From Methanospirillum hungatei (GTDB taxonomy: Archaea; Halobacteriota; Methanomicrobia; Methanomicrobiales; Methanospirillaceae), in assembly GCF_019263745.1 (NCBI RefSeq), contig NZ_CP077107.1:62001-126000 (forward strand): 64,000 bases of DNA. The letters run 5' to 3'. Shown here one piece after another: positions 55,090-64,000 of this stretch (position 1 is the first letter of the stretch; each line of letters opens with the position of its first letter). Under the pieces are notes generated by a model. That model had not been told where the DNA came from and made no database searches. It was given only the letters and a program-made list of their open reading frames with translations. The position numbers and the translations under genes are program-made.

Positions 55090-55929
55090 ATGAAGGTTGT
55101 CAGTACGCAACGGTCTCAGGTTCTGGCTGGCCGACTCGCAACTGCTCTGAATATCCCGGTAATTGATACCAGATGGCAGAAATTTCCAGATGGAGAGATT
55201 TATGTGCGTGCAGTGCAGCCCGCAGAAAAAGTGATCATTTGTGGGAGTATTCTAACAAGTGATGATCTTATTGAGCTTCTACTGCTCAAAGACATCTTTT
55301 CTGAATCAGATATTACTCTGGTTATTCCCTATATGGGATATGCACGACAGGATAAGCAGTTTAATCCAGGTGAACCTCTTTCAGCTCGGGCAATCGCCCA
55401 GATCCTTGGAAGTAACACAAAACGAGTATATACTGTAAATATTCATGAAAAAACTGTCCTTAATTATTTTCATACTGAAGCGACAGATGTCTCATTGTCA
55501 GGTCCGGCTGCAGAATACATTACAACACTTTCATTGGATAATCCACTTATTCTTAGTCCGGATGAGGGCGCATTACATCTGGGACGAGATGTAGCCTCTC
55601 ATGGCTCCTGGGAATCCGATTATCTTCAAAAAACCCGTATCTCTGGCGATGAGGTAAGAATTGCACCTAAATCAATTCCTGTTTTAGGAAGAGATGTAGT
55701 AATTCTTGATGACATTATTTCAACTGGTGGAACACAGGCTACTGCTGCTTCCATGTTGCATGAACAAGGTGCCCGATCTATTCATACCGTTGGAATTCAT
55801 GGGGTGTTGGCATCGGGAGCTTACACACGGCTTATAAGTGCGGGTATTGTCTCAATTTCCTGTAGTGATACTATTGAACGTGCCTGCAGCAAATACTCTG
55901 CTGGATCTGTCATTGCAGGATATATCTAA
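55090..55929 (+). CDS. prs: Ribose-phosphate pyrophosphokinase (PRPP synthetase)
   Basis: 279 residues, shorter than bacterial Prs, as in archaea. Motifs: WQKFPDGEIYVR (ATP/pyrophosphoryl loop), MGYARQDKQFNPGEPLSARA, and the PRPP-binding VVILDDIISTGGTQATA near 203-219. It makes PRPP from ribose 5-phosphate and ATP. It overlaps no neighbour; nob1 starts 19 nt downstream. TTTAAGTA at 55058-55065 is a possible TATA box, with the start codon about 30 nt further, suggesting a near-leaderless message. Confidence 0.95.
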   Translation: MKVVSTQRSQVLAGRLATALNIPVIDTRWQKFPDGEIYVRAVQPAEKVIICGSILTSDDLIELLLLKDIFSESDITLVIPYMGYARQDKQFNPGEPLSARAIAQILGSNTKRVYTVNIHEKTVLNYFHTEATDVSLSGPAAEYITTLSLDNPLILSPDEGALHLGRDVASHGSWESDYLQKTRISGDEVRIAPKSIPVLGRDVVILDDIISTGGTQATAASMLHEQGARSIHTVGIHGVLASGAYTRLISAGIVSISCSDTIERACSKYSAGSVIAGYI

Positions 55930-55948
55930 TTTAATCTGGGATGGCCTG

Positions 55949-56434
55949 ATGACACAAAATCAATCATCAACGGTCATTATCCTTGATACCTCTGCTTTTT
56001 TTATTTCCATCCCTCTTTCTGGCAGATTGATGACCGTGAGGAAAGTAGTGAATGAATTAAAAGATTTGAGAGGAAAAGCACGTTTGGAGATTCTACTTTC
56101 ACAAGGGTTGATTATTAGTGAACCCGGACCAGATGCTATCGTAGCGGTACAACACGCTTCAGAAAAATCCGGTGATAATTCTGTTTTATCACCAACTGAT
56201 CTGGATCTTCTTGCTCTTGCTTTTGAGTTCCATGGAGAACTCTACTCAGATGACTTTGCGTTGCAAAATACTGCACAACATCTGGGAATTGTAGTTCATC
56301 CGCTCATACAAAAAAAAGCAGCGATCAAAACCTGGAAATTACGATGTGCCGGGTGTGGTGCTTACTATGACACTATGCCTGGAGATTCTCTCTGTAAGAT
56401 CTGTGGTGCCCAAGTAAGACGAAAAAATAAATAG
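55949..56434 (+). CDS. nob1: rRNA maturation endonuclease Nob1 (PIN domain plus zinc ribbon)
   Basis: 161 residues. PIN domain with acidic residues in [20 protein letters not shown] and [10 protein letters not shown], followed by a zinc ribbon CAGCG ... CKICG near the C-terminus. Nob1 cleaves the 3' end of pre-16S rRNA. ATG 55949 gives the normal N-terminus; the upstream in-frame codons would overlap prs. It is followed after 1 nt by the PRTase-like gene. Confidence 0.9.
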   Translation: MTQNQSSTVIILDTSAFFISIPLSGRLMTVRKVVNELKDLRGKARLEILLSQGLIISEPGPDAIVAVQHASEKSGDNSVLSPTDLDLLALAFEFHGELYSDDFALQNTAQHLGIVVHPLIQKKAAIKTWKLRCAGCGAYYDTMPGDSLCKICGAQVRRKNK

Positions 56435-56435
56435 A

Positions 56436-57053
56436 ATGACGAAAATCTCTGTTCAGATGTCTACCCTGGATGAGTTGATACAAAAAGCCCGCCTCCTTCG
56501 AAGTGAAGGACATAGTCCTGGACAGATTGCTGATGAATTGTCTCTTTCTATGGAGACTGTGACCTGGCTTTTAACCCAGGAGAAAGGAGCGGTGACTCCA
56601 AAAGATGTTCACATTGACTGGACTGCTGTGAGTGGTGAATCGCAGCTTTTGTATGATAGTGCTATGATGCTTCTCTCGCGGTTCAAGTTAAAAAATCCTG
56701 GAGAGCCAGCACCGAATGTGTATGTTGGGATTGCAATATCCGGCATTCCTCTCGCAACATTGATGGCAGTTTCTGATGAAGTCAGAATTGGTATATATCA
56801 TCCCGCTAAACACGCGGGAGGTGACGAACCGATTGGATCGATGAGTGGTAATTTTGGAATTCGTGCCGGAGAACGGATTGTTGTTGTCGATGATGTCATA
56901 ACATCTGGAAATACATTACAGGAAGTAATTGGTTATATTAAAAGACATGGTGCGGTTCCTGTTGCCTGTTGTGTTCTCTTTGATAAGCGCGGTATTCGCG
57001 AGATTGACGGAGTTCCGGTTTACAGTCTGTTTAAGGTCTCCCGAATTGACTAA
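56436..57053 (+). CDS. PyrE-like phosphoribosyltransferase domain protein with HTH (GfcR-like)
   Basis: 205 residues. The N-terminal ~55 residues form a helix-turn-helix ([30 protein letters not shown]); the rest is a type I phosphoribosyltransferase fold with the PRPP motif [15 protein letters not shown] near 148-162. This matches COG0856-type proteins, orotate phosphoribosyltransferase-like regulators, including GfcR of haloarchaea that controls sugar catabolism. Whether this one is enzymatic or regulatory is unknown; its place after prs fits PRPP binding. An alternative start at the ATG at 56457 would shorten it by 7 residues. Confidence 0.85.
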   Translation: MTKISVQMSTLDELIQKARLLRSEGHSPGQIADELSLSMETVTWLLTQEKGAVTPKDVHIDWTAVSGESQLLYDSAMMLLSRFKLKNPGEPAPNVYVGIAISGIPLATLMAVSDEVRIGIYHPAKHAGGDEPIGSMSGNFGIRAGERIVVVDDVITSGNTLQEVIGYIKRHGAVPVACCVLFDKRGIREIDGVPVYSLFKVSRID

Positions 57054-57086
57054 CTGGTTTATCAATCAGGCAACCACTCACAATTA

Positions 57087-57093
57087 TTATATA
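57087..57093 (+). promoter_or_regulatory. TATA box of the thermosome gene
   Basis: TTATATA within TTATTATATAG. A start 25 nt downstream would give a leader of about 15-18 nt carrying GGAGG (57121-57125), which is 7 nt from the ATG. Confidence 0.6.
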
Positions 57094-57132
57094 GAACTTT
57101 AAATCCACCTGTATTGAAACGGAGGATATTCC

Positions 57133-58734
57133 ATGCTTGTTCAACAACCGGTAATCATTCTGAAACAGAATGTCGAGCGTACACAGGGCTATGAGGCCCA
57201 GCGCTCCAATATAGCAGCGGCAAAGGCACTTGCCGAGGCGGTTCGGTCAACATTAGGTCCGAGAGGAATGGATAAGATGCTCATTGATGGGACTGGAGAT
57301 GTAACCATCACCAATGACGGAATAACTATTCTGGATGAGATATCTGTTCAGCACCCGGGAGCGAAAATGGTCATTGAAGTGTCTCGTACACAGGATGAAG
57401 AGGTGGGGGATGGGACTACCACTGCGGTCATTCTTGTCGGGGCCTTAATGGAACAGGCAGAAGCTCTTCTTAACAAGAAGATCCATCCGACTGTTATCTG
57501 TCGTGGATATCGTATGGGAATGCAGAAGGCTCTAGAGATTCTGCAGTCAATGGCATCCAAAACTGATGCGTACAATAAAGATGTGATGAAGAAGATCGTC
57601 CTGACAGCAATTACCGGAAAATCAATAGAAGATGTCAAGGAAAAAATTAGTGAAATATCTGTTGAAGCGGTAATGAAGGTTGCTTCTAAAAATGGCAGCA
57701 AAATCACTGTTAGTGAAGATGACGTCAAGATTAAGAAGCATACCGGCGCTACTATGGATGACGCAGAACTTATTATGGGTTGTGTCATTGATAAGACCCG
57801 CGTCAATCAGGAGATGCCAAAACGCATCGCAAATGCAAAAGTTGCTCTTGTTCAAAATCCTCTTGAGATAAAGAAGACAGAAGTCAAGGCAAAAATAAAA
57901 ATTTCGAGCACCGATCAGGTTGAAGCATTTGCCGAACAGGAACGAAACACGTTAAAGGAGATGGCAGATGCTGTCGCAGCCTCTGGAGCAAATGTTCTCC
58001 TTTGTCAGAAGGGTATTGCGGATGCAGCACAGTTTTATCTGGCAAAAGCGGGTATTCTTGCAGTTGAAGATGTTCCTGAAGCAGACATGAAATTTGCTGC
58101 ACGTTCACTTGGCGCAACAATAGCAACAAAACCTGAAGACCTTAGAAAAGATATGCTTGGTATCGCAGCAAAAGCAGAAGAGCTTGATGATGCTGAGATG
58201 GTTGTTATTTCTGGTTCTAAAAATCCAAAGACAGTTACTATTCTTCTTCGTGGTTCTACCTACTACCTTGTCGATGAACTCGAGCGGGCAGTAGTAGATG
58301 CAACCCGTGTCGTTATGGATGCAATGGAAGATGGCCTGTTTGTTCCAGGTGGATCAGCGGTTGAGAGTGAACTGACAATTCGCCTCCGTGAATATGCAGT
58401 TCAGGTTGGTGGACGTGAACAGATTGCTATTGAAGCATATGCAGATGCATTTACTGCAGTTCCAATCACACTTGCCGAAAATTCCGGTTATAATCCAATT
58501 GACAAACTTGTTGAGCTGAAAAAGGCTCACGCCGATGGCAAGAAAAATTATGGTCTGAATGTATATACCGGAAAACTTGTCGATATGCAGAAAGAGGGAG
58601 TTATTGAGCCAATCCGGTGTAAGAGGCAGGCAATACAGAGCTCAGAAGAAGCTGTAGAGATGCTTCTCCGGGTTGATGATATGATGGTTTCACAATCTGG
58701 AAGAGGTTCAGGAATGCCTGAACCTATGGAATAA
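57133..58734 (+). CDS. Thermosome subunit (group II chaperonin)
   Basis: 533 residues. Chaperonin signatures: [51 protein letters not shown] (catalytic Asp) and the C-terminal [18 protein letters not shown]. The C-terminal tail is short ([12 protein letters not shown]) rather than the long Gly-Met repeats of some subunits. It folds proteins in double-ring complexes with ATP. A clean TATA box and GGAGG ribosome binding site suggest strong expression. No second subunit gene is in the window. Confidence 0.96.
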   Translation: MLVQQPVIILKQNVERTQGYEAQRSNIAAAKALAEAVRSTLGPRGMDKMLIDGTGDVTITNDGITILDEISVQHPGAKMVIEVSRTQDEEVGDGTTTAVILVGALMEQAEALLNKKIHPTVICRGYRMGMQKALEILQSMASKTDAYNKDVMKKIVLTAITGKSIEDVKEKISEISVEAVMKVASKNGSKITVSEDDVKIKKHTGATMDDAELIMGCVIDKTRVNQEMPKRIANAKVALVQNPLEIKKTEVKAKIKISSTDQVEAFAEQERNTLKEMADAVAASGANVLLCQKGIADAAQFYLAKAGILAVEDVPEADMKFAARSLGATIATKPEDLRKDMLGIAAKAEELDDAEMVVISGSKNPKTVTILLRGSTYYLVDELERAVVDATRVVMDAMEDGLFVPGGSAVESELTIRLREYAVQVGGREQIAIEAYADAFTAVPITLAENSGYNPIDKLVELKKAHADGKKNYGLNVYTGKLVDMQKEGVIEPIRCKRQAIQSSEEAVEMLLRVDDMMVSQSGRGSGMPEPME

Positions 58735-58740
58735 TCTTTT

Positions 58741-59169
58741 TTATTCTTCAATAGTTTTGTAAGGATCCGAAAGACGGTTTAAGCGCTGTTTTATATTTTT
58801 TTGCTCGAGTACATCAAATCCTTTAATCATAAAGTTGATTTTAGCAGCTTCACGTTCAAGTCTTTGATCTTCTTCTTCCAGTTTTTTAAGTACTTCTTGA
58901 AGCAATTCAATGACTTCAGGAGAAGTACGCATTCTTGTTCCTTTTAAAATATCAAAAACATCATCGAGGTACATTCCAGAGGCTTTTGCTATTGATACAG
59001 CAGAAAATCCTCTTAAACGTGCAAGTAAATCCGGAGGGAAAGGAACAGACCAACTTATTTTGCTCAGGTTTTGTTTTTCATCCTTATTTCTGAACAGAAC
59101 CATAATATCAACAGTAATTATATTGGCAATGTGTTCTGCAAATTGCAGCTTATAATAATTTATTCTCAT
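58741..59169 (-). CDS. Coiled-coil protein with helix-turn-helix-like segment, unknown function
   Basis: Up to 142 residues, but the first 22 (RINYYKLQFAEHIANIITVD) look like untranslated leader; an ATG at 59103 would start MVLFRNKDEKQNLSK and is probably the true start. The middle (PPDLLARLRGFSAVSIAKAS) resembles an HTH, and the C-terminus (EVIELLQEVLKKLEEEDQRL) is a coiled coil. It may be a small transcriptional regulator. It is convergent with the thermosome gene (6-nt gap). Neither start has a clear ribosome binding site. Confidence 0.6.
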   Translation of the reverse strand: MRINYYKLQFAEHIANIITVDIMVLFRNKDEKQNLSKISWSVPFPPDLLARLRGFSAVSIAKASGMYLDDVFDILKGTRMRTSPEVIELLQEVLKKLEEEDQRLEREAAKINFMIKGFDVLEQKNIKQRLNRLSDPYKTIEE

Positions 59170-59228
59170 TTACAATAGAAAAACATTATCTGTTATGTGA
59201 TTAAAGGAATTTTAAGAAATAACATATT

Positions 59229-59288
59229 GTCCGACCCTCTAAGATGGCAGGGGTGATCAACCGGGTCGGACTGGTATCGGTGATACCA
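59229..59288. ncRNA. Candidate structured RNA or terminator: two back-to-back hairpins
   Basis: GTCCGACCC (59229-59237) pairs perfectly with GGGTCGGAC (59263-59271), 9 bp around a 25-base loop. Directly next to it TGGTATC (59272-59278) pairs with GATACCA (59282-59288), 7 bp around GGT. On the plus strand five T residues follow at 59293-59297, like an intrinsic terminator. On the minus strand the second hairpin follows directly after the stop of the short Cys-rich frame. Strand and role are undecided. Confidence 0.35.
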
Positions 59289-59384
59289 CTAATTTTTAGA
59301 ACATGCATTTGCATAAGCATACTGGTTGGCCGGGCAAATATGCCGGGCACATTTGTCACGCTTTTCCTTACAGAAGTTCAACAA
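59289..59384 (-). CDS. Candidate tiny Cys-rich protein (31 residues)
   Basis: From TTG at 59384 the minus strand encodes LLNFCKEKRDKCARHICPAN then QYAYANACSKN, ending in TAG. Four Cys are spaced CX6CX4CX10C, and the Lys/Arg-rich start and aromatic/Ala-rich end look protein-like and could bind zinc or another metal. No clear ribosome binding site or ATG is visible. An opposite-strand frame (ATG 59303, 30 codons) is also open, so this remains a guess. Confidence 0.3.
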   Translation of the reverse strand: MLNFCKEKRDKCARHICPANQYAYANACSKN

Positions 59385-59473
59385 CGAACATCTGAATAGA
59401 TTTTTGAATGACGTGTGATATCCATCTTCGATATTATTATCAAACGGGAATGATAATAAAATAAGGTACTTGT

Positions 59474-59557
59474 GCCGAGGTAGTCTAGTCCGGGAAGGCG
59501 GTGGTCTCGAAAACCACTGGTGGCAACACCTCGGGAGTTCAAATCTCCCCTTCGGCG
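59474..59557 (+). tRNA. tRNA-Ser (anticodon CGA)
   Basis: Acceptor GCCGAGG pairs with CTTCGGC (one G-U). The anticodon stem GTGGT/ACCAC encloses loop CTCGAAA, anticodon CGA reading UCG. A long variable arm (TGGTGGCAACACCTC) and T arm with GAGTTCAAATC confirm the Ser type. No CCA is encoded and no intron is seen. Confidence 0.94.
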
Positions 59558-59623
59558 TATCTATTTTAGATAATAATTTTTATATATAAAAACCCATATG
59601 CTATACCACGATGGGTTGGGCTT

Positions 59624-62600
59624 ATGAAATTATGTAACAGGAATGGTATTGTTGGGATATTCATTATATCTCTCCTTGTGTTTGGCGGATTATCGTCAGG
59701 AGAAATTCCACCAATTAGCGTTCAGAATGCGCATACTACAATAAATGCAGATTTTTTTGTTGATATTCAACAGGGATCTGCCCCCCTAATGGTTACTTTT
59801 TCTAGTATATCTGGTGGGCTGATTGATCATTACGAATGGTCATTTGGTGATGGAGAAGTTTCTCAAGAAGGAAACCCGGTTCATATTTACTATGAGCCTG
59901 GAGTATATACTGTATCTTTATCAGTAATTGGGACCGGCGGTTCTGATAAAAAAACCCGAATTGGATATATAACTGTTGTTGAATCAGAAGCTGGAACAAC
60001 ATCGTATGAGGATTTGGAATCTCCTGAACATACGAATATTGAAGAACCTGGTGCTATTCAGAATGGTGATCTTATAGTTTCTGATCTGGCAAATCTCACT
60101 GATAATGAAACCGAATTATTTCATCAAACTGAATCAACACAGACAGAGATACCATCAAATGAATCAATAATCGAGTCTTCAATAGAAACCTCTTCTCCAG
60201 TAAATTCTGTTCATGCTGAAATGTCTGTAGTTGACTCTTCCGGAGTTGCTCCTCTAAAGGTCAGTTTTACTGATCATTCAACTGGTCCTGTTCACACATG
60301 GCTCTGGGACTTTGGTGATGGTACTTCTTCAGCAGCGTCATCTCCTGTTCATATTTATCAGAGTCCAGGGACATATAATGTGTCCCTTACTGTACAAGGA
60401 GATAGTGGAAAAGACAGCATTTTTAAATCTAGTCTTATTCAGGTTAGTGCTCCGGTTAAAGCAGGATTTCTTGGTGATCCGGTAAGTGGTGTTGCACCTT
60501 TGGAAGTATCATTTTCTGAGGAACTGACTGGATTAGCTCTTTCAAGGGAATGGGACTTTGGAGACGGGCACCATTCTGATGTCGCCAATCCAGTTCATGT
60601 GTATGACAAACCTGGTACATATGAAGTTAGTTTGAAAATAATTGGTTCACATAATGAAGACATTCTTACCCGGCCTTCTTATATTACTGTTAAGCCCGAT
60701 CTTCCTCCACCAACTCCAGTCCCAACCCCTATTCCAACCCCTTCTTTTACTCCTGTTCCTGAGTCAGATTTTTCAAACATCCCAGATGAATATGAGGAAA
60801 TACCTCTGGTGACTACTCCTGAACCAACTCCTGAAATACCGAATTCATCTGATTTCCTAACAAATACTTCTGCACCCAATATTCTTCCTCCAGTCGCTGA
60901 TTTCATTATTAGCACCACCACTGGTCCGGCCCCCTTTCCTATAGTATGTACTGACAGATCGTCTGGTGATATCACAGAATGGATCTGGGATTTTGGTGAT
61001 GGAAAGATCCTTAGAGGAAAAAATCCCACTCATACTTATTCACAATCTGGGATATACTCAATTACACTCATGGTGAAAGGACCAAATGGAAAAGATGAAA
61101 TTAAAAAACCTTCGGTTATTTTAGTTACTTCTCCACAACCTACTCTTCAGGCAGAATTTACAACGAACAATACTTCTGGAGATGTTCCACATAAAGTATC
61201 ATTTACTGATGAATCTTCAGGTATTATTAACGGATGGTCATGGCAATTTGGTGATGGAGCAAACTCTACAGAACAGAATCCAACACACATATATACAAAA
61301 CCAGGAACCTATGATATTACTTTAGCAGTAACTGGTCCGGATGGAACAAAACAGGTGAAGAAGGAAGGACTTGTTGTCGCAACATATACTCCCATACCTA
61401 TCAGAGCAGCTTTTTCAAGTCTTCCCATCTCAGGTGAGGCACCTTTAACGGTTGCATTTTCTGATAAATCTGTCGGAGATATGAGTTCATGGGTCTGGGA
61501 TTTTGGAGATGGGAGTATATCTGAAGAACAAAATCCTGTTCACATCTATTCGAAACCAGGTATTTACACCGTATCTTTGCTAGTGAGTGGCCCTGGTGGT
61601 TCAGATGTTGTTAAGAAAGTTGATATGATATCTGTTCTCGGATCCGACATATCTCCTGAATTAGTAATAAAGGCTGATCCCGCGGAGGGCACTGCCCCAT
61701 TAACCGTGATATTTAATAAGAGTACAATTGGCAATGAGGTTGGATTTTTGTGGACTTTTGGAGATGGTTCTGTTTCTTCAGAAACGAATCCGGTTCACAC
61801 ATATTTCAATCCAGGTCTTTATAATGTTAGTCTGACAATCCAGGATGAAGCAGGCAATAACAGGACTCTGACTAAGAATGAGTTTGTTAATGTAACAAGG
61901 CCAATCCCTCCACCTATCGCATTATATACATCCAATCTGACTGAAGGGAATACTTCATGTCCTATTCGGTTTACCGACATGTCTAAAGGTGATATAACTT
62001 CATGGTTATGGCAGTTTGGTGATGGTCAGAGTGCAACAACACAGGACTGTGTTCATTCCTTTACGAAACCCGGTAATTATACGATTCAACTTACGGTTTA
62101 TGGTCCGGGTGGAGAGAATACTGTTGTTGGTGAGCCGTTGATAATTCATTCTCAGGGTCCTTTAAACGTTATACCGATCCCTGTGGAGATTATGTCCCCA
62201 GAAAATCTGACTGAGTCTGGAAAACTCACGGTGGCAGAAGAAAAAAACCTTAATCCGGCAGAATGGAACAATTTCACAAAGAATAAAACTGAAACAATTC
62301 AGCACGAAATAAAGGAGAATGTATCAGGACCTTTTGTTATTTCTGAAATTATAGAAAATGAAACGGTTTTAAAGAGGAATGTCACAGAATCAGCAGAACA
62401 AGAGTTGCCAGATGTAATCACCAATGAATCAAAAAATGAAACAAATCATACGGTAGAAGAACCAGAAAAGTCTGACACGAAATTCTATCCGAATATTATT
62501 ACGGAAATACCAAGGATTGTTGCATCGACGAATACAGGGACTACACCACTCACTGTTCAGTTTTCCTCAAGCTGGGCAACAGAGCCAGGATCTTTCTTGT

Positions 62601-63853
62601 GGAATTTTAGTGATGGTTCAACTACCAATACGTCAGAACCAGAGCATACTTATCTTGAACCAGGAGTATATTCAATTCGTCTTATTCGAGAATATAATGG
62701 AGGGACACAGGAAATTATCAGTAATGATCTGATAAATGTAACTGATATTTCCTCTGTTCCGGTTGCTTCATTCTCAGCAACTCCTCTGTCCGGACCAGTC
62801 CCACTCAATGTTACATTCAAAAGTAATTCAAGTGGAATTATCTCTGAATGGATGTGGGACTTTGGAGATTCACGAAAAGATTTTGGAGAGGTGGTTTCTC
62901 ACACCTACACTCGGGCAGGTACCTATTCTGTAAGCCTACGTGTCAGCGGTCCAGGTGGATCATCTGAAGAAGTCAGAGAGGATTTCATTACCGTTGGTTC
63001 TCTGTTAACTCCTCCACAAGCGAAATTCAAAACCGATAAAAGAACTGGATTTGCACCTCTCTTGGTCAACTTTACTGATCAATCACTCGGAAAAGTAACA
63101 GAATGGTCATGGAACTTTGGTGATGGATCAACATCAAACGAACAAAATCCATCCCATGAGTTCAATAGTACTGGCATTTATTCAGTTACTCTTAAAGTAA
63201 CTGGACCTGCTGGAACAAATGCAATGAGCAAAAAGGGGTATCTGGTTGTATCTCCTTATCCTGAACCATTAATTGCGAAATTTAATCTAACTCCGTCTGG
63301 AGGGATCGTACCTCTTTCCATCCAGTGCACTGATACATCTACAGGAGCAATAAATCGATATTTATGGGAATTTGGTGATGGTGCAGTATCAGAAGATCAA
63401 CATCCGACACATCGGTTTACGCAGCCAGGATCATATATTGTATCATTAACAGTTTATGGATCATCAGGAGTCAGTTCAGCTGATCAGGTTGTTCATGTTG
63501 GACCTGTTCTCAAAAGTTCTCAGATTGGTTCATCTTCATCTAACATTTCCTTTAATACAAATGTTTCTAAATCAGGAGCATTTGAATCCTTTGAAGATGG
63601 TTTGTCAAAGCCTATATCGGATTTTGTCTTGAACCGAAAAAGTGGTAGGTTACCATTGAAAGTAACCTTTTTAGACAAATCTACCGGAACAATAGAAACA
63701 TGGCTTTGGAATTTTGGGGATGGTGAGTTTTCTGAAGATCAAAACCCCATTCATATGTACTCCAAAGCTGGAACATACACTGTATCACTTACCGTAAAAG
63801 GCCCATACGGGGTATCAACAAAAAAATATCGTGATGCTGTAAGAGTAATCTAA
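59624..63853 (+). CDS. Large secreted surface protein with 13 PKD domains
   Basis: 1409 residues. Signal peptide (hydrophobic ~9-26). Thirteen PKD domains can be counted by the WxFGDG or close-variant motif followed by NPxHxYxxPGxYxVSL. They are arranged as single copies near the N-terminus, then blocks separated by linkers: a Pro/Thr-rich linker near 360-420 (PTPVPTPIPTPSF) and an Asn/Glu/Thr-rich one near 860-960 with many NxT/S glycosylation sites. Variants include FSDG (ninth) and FGDS (tenth). No membrane anchor, sortase-like or catalytic domain. PKD arrays in methanogens build cell-surface or sheath structures. It ends directly against the convergent corA stop. Confidence 0.9.
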   Translation: MKLCNRNGIVGIFIISLLVFGGLSSGEIPPISVQNAHTTINADFFVDIQQGSAPLMVTFSSISGGLIDHYEWSFGDGEVSQEGNPVHIYYEPGVYTVSLSVIGTGGSDKKTRIGYITVVESEAGTTSYEDLESPEHTNIEEPGAIQNGDLIVSDLANLTDNETELFHQTESTQTEIPSNESIIESSIETSSPVNSVHAEMSVVDSSGVAPLKVSFTDHSTGPVHTWLWDFGDGTSSAASSPVHIYQSPGTYNVSLTVQGDSGKDSIFKSSLIQVSAPVKAGFLGDPVSGVAPLEVSFSEELTGLALSREWDFGDGHHSDVANPVHVYDKPGTYEVSLKIIGSHNEDILTRPSYITVKPDLPPPTPVPTPIPTPSFTPVPESDFSNIPDEYEEIPLVTTPEPTPEIPNSSDFLTNTSAPNILPPVADFIISTTTGPAPFPIVCTDRSSGDITEWIWDFGDGKILRGKNPTHTYSQSGIYSITLMVKGPNGKDEIKKPSVILVTSPQPTLQAEFTTNNTSGDVPHKVSFTDESSGIINGWSWQFGDGANSTEQNPTHIYTKPGTYDITLAVTGPDGTKQVKKEGLVVATYTPIPIRAAFSSLPISGEAPLTVAFSDKSVGDMSSWVWDFGDGSISEEQNPVHIYSKPGIYTVSLLVSGPGGSDVVKKVDMISVLGSDISPELVIKADPAEGTAPLTVIFNKSTIGNEVGFLWTFGDGSVSSETNPVHTYFNPGLYNVSLTIQDEAGNNRTLTKNEFVNVTRPIPPPIALYTSNLTEGNTSCPIRFTDMSKGDITSWLWQFGDGQSATTQDCVHSFTKPGNYTIQLTVYGPGGENTVVGEPLIIHSQGPLNVIPIPVEIMSPENLTESGKLTVAEEKNLNPAEWNNFTKNKTETIQHEIKENVSGPFVISEIIENETVLKRNVTESAEQELPDVITNESKNETNHTVEEPEKSDTKFYPNIITEIPRIVASTNTGTTPLTVQFSSSWATEPGSFLWNFSDGSTTNTSEPEHTYLEPGVYSIRLIREYNGGTQEIISNDLINVTDISSVPVASFSATPLSGPVPLNVTFKSNSSGIISEWMWDFGDSRKDFGEVVSHTYTRAGTYSVSLRVSGPGGSSEEVREDFITVGSLLTPPQAKFKTDKRTGFAPLLVNFTDQSLGKVTEWSWNFGDGSTSNEQNPSHEFNSTGIYSVTLKVTGPAGTNAMSKKGYLVVSPYPEPLIAKFNLTPSGGIVPLSIQCTDTSTGAINRYLWEFGDGAVSEDQHPTHRFTQPGSYIVSLTVYGSSGVSSADQVVHVGPVLKSSQIGSSSSNISFNTNVSKSGAFESFEDGLSKPISDFVLNRKSGRLPLKVTFLDKSTGTIETWLWNFGDGEFSEDQNPIHMYSKAGTYTVSLTVKGPYGVSTKKYRDAVRVI

Positions 63854-64000
63854 TTAGATCCACTTTTTAAATTTAAAAACAACTGCCATTCCGATAGTTA
63901 TGACAAGCATCATTCCAAATATTATCAGGTGCCCTAGTGGATGGTTTATTCCTGGAAGATAAGCAAAATTCATACCATATACTCCGGTTATAAATGTTAG
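63854..64000 (-). CDS. corA: CorA-family magnesium/divalent cation transporter, C-terminal fragment
   Basis: The last 48 codons and stop lie in the window; the gene continues beyond 64000. They read LTFITGVYGMNFAYLPG ..., containing the CorA signature GMN after the first transmembrane helix, then a second hydrophobic helix (LIIFGMMLVITIGMAVV) and a positively charged end (FKFKKWI). This is exactly the CorA tail. Its stop codon (63854-63856) directly follows the PKD protein's stop codon (63851-63853), so the two genes converge with no spacer. Confidence 0.9.
   Translation of the reverse strand, partial: LTFITGVYGMNFAYLPGINHPLGHLIIFGMMLVITIGMAVVFKFKKWI

Larger units (their letters stand above)
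59170..59473. other. Intergenic region of 304 bases
   Basis: No long gene. It contains two adjacent perfect hairpins (59229-59288), a short Cys-rich open frame on the minus strand (59289-59384), and promoter-like AT-rich DNA before tRNA-Ser. The central 150 bases are richer in G+C than the flanks, which suggests function. Confidence 0.6.

Noticed and set aside
59303-59395. Plus-strand 30-codon frame opposite the Cys-rich candidate
   Set aside because: It has an ATG but no ribosome site or family pattern; it is probably the complement of the other frame or of a structured RNA.

Overview
The window looks like ordinary chromosome of a methanogenic archaeon, most likely Methanomicrobiales and possibly Methanospirillum. 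This is inferred from gene content: archaeal DnaG, MCM, small clamp loader subunit, TBP, thermosome, LonB, Nob1, two methanofuran biosynthesis genes (mfnD, mfnF), a tetraether-synthase-like radical SAM protein, PKD-repeat surface protein, and archaeal TATA boxes. Both ADP-forming and AMP-forming acetyl-CoA synthetases are present, which fits a methanogen that assimilates acetate. I see no insertion sequence, integrase or CRISPR array.

Layout. 1-3.5 kb: end of a radical SAM gene, RimK-type ligase, UPF0058, dnaG, UPF0235. 3.8-7.7 kb: one very large REC/7xPAS histidine kinase. 7.9-12.6 kb: CstA transporter, a secreted protein, and an exported thioredoxin/CcdA thiol-redox pair. 13-16 kb: ACT protein, Sua5/YrdC, nucleotidyltransferase, a Cas4-like protein that has lost its catalytic residues, DUF3467. 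16-21 kb: head-to-head acetyl-CoA synthetases, TBP, and a structured intergenic RNA candidate. 21-25.4 kb: rpiA, surE, mfnD-mfnF-small zinc-ribbon membrane protein, an unknown protein. 25.7-30.9 kb: tRNA-Thr, two TPR proteins, rfcS.

30.9-42.2 kb is the most interesting region: CheW, CheR-TPR, CheW, receptor, CheA-REC, CheB and two REC-histidine kinases. The gene set and domain fusions match the bacterial Wsp type of alternative chemosensory system, but two kinases take the place of a diguanylate cyclase, and the cluster lies between rfcS (overlapping it) and mcm.

42-64 kb: mcm, two related secreted Ig-like proteins flanking a nitrilase and a copper P-type ATPase with a YHS tail, a lonB-tldD-tldE-aroD operon, prs-nob1-pyrE-like genes, thermosome, a structured intergenic region with a possible tiny Cys-rich gene, tRNA-Ser, a 13-PKD-domain surface protein, and the end of a CorA-type transporter on the opposite strand.

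Promoters look classically archaeal. TBP and the 9.8 kb secreted protein have TATA boxes about 30 nt before the start codon, implying leaderless mRNAs. Others (dnaG, thermosome, the ACT protein, rfcS) have strong GGAGG-type ribosome binding sites that helped choose starts.
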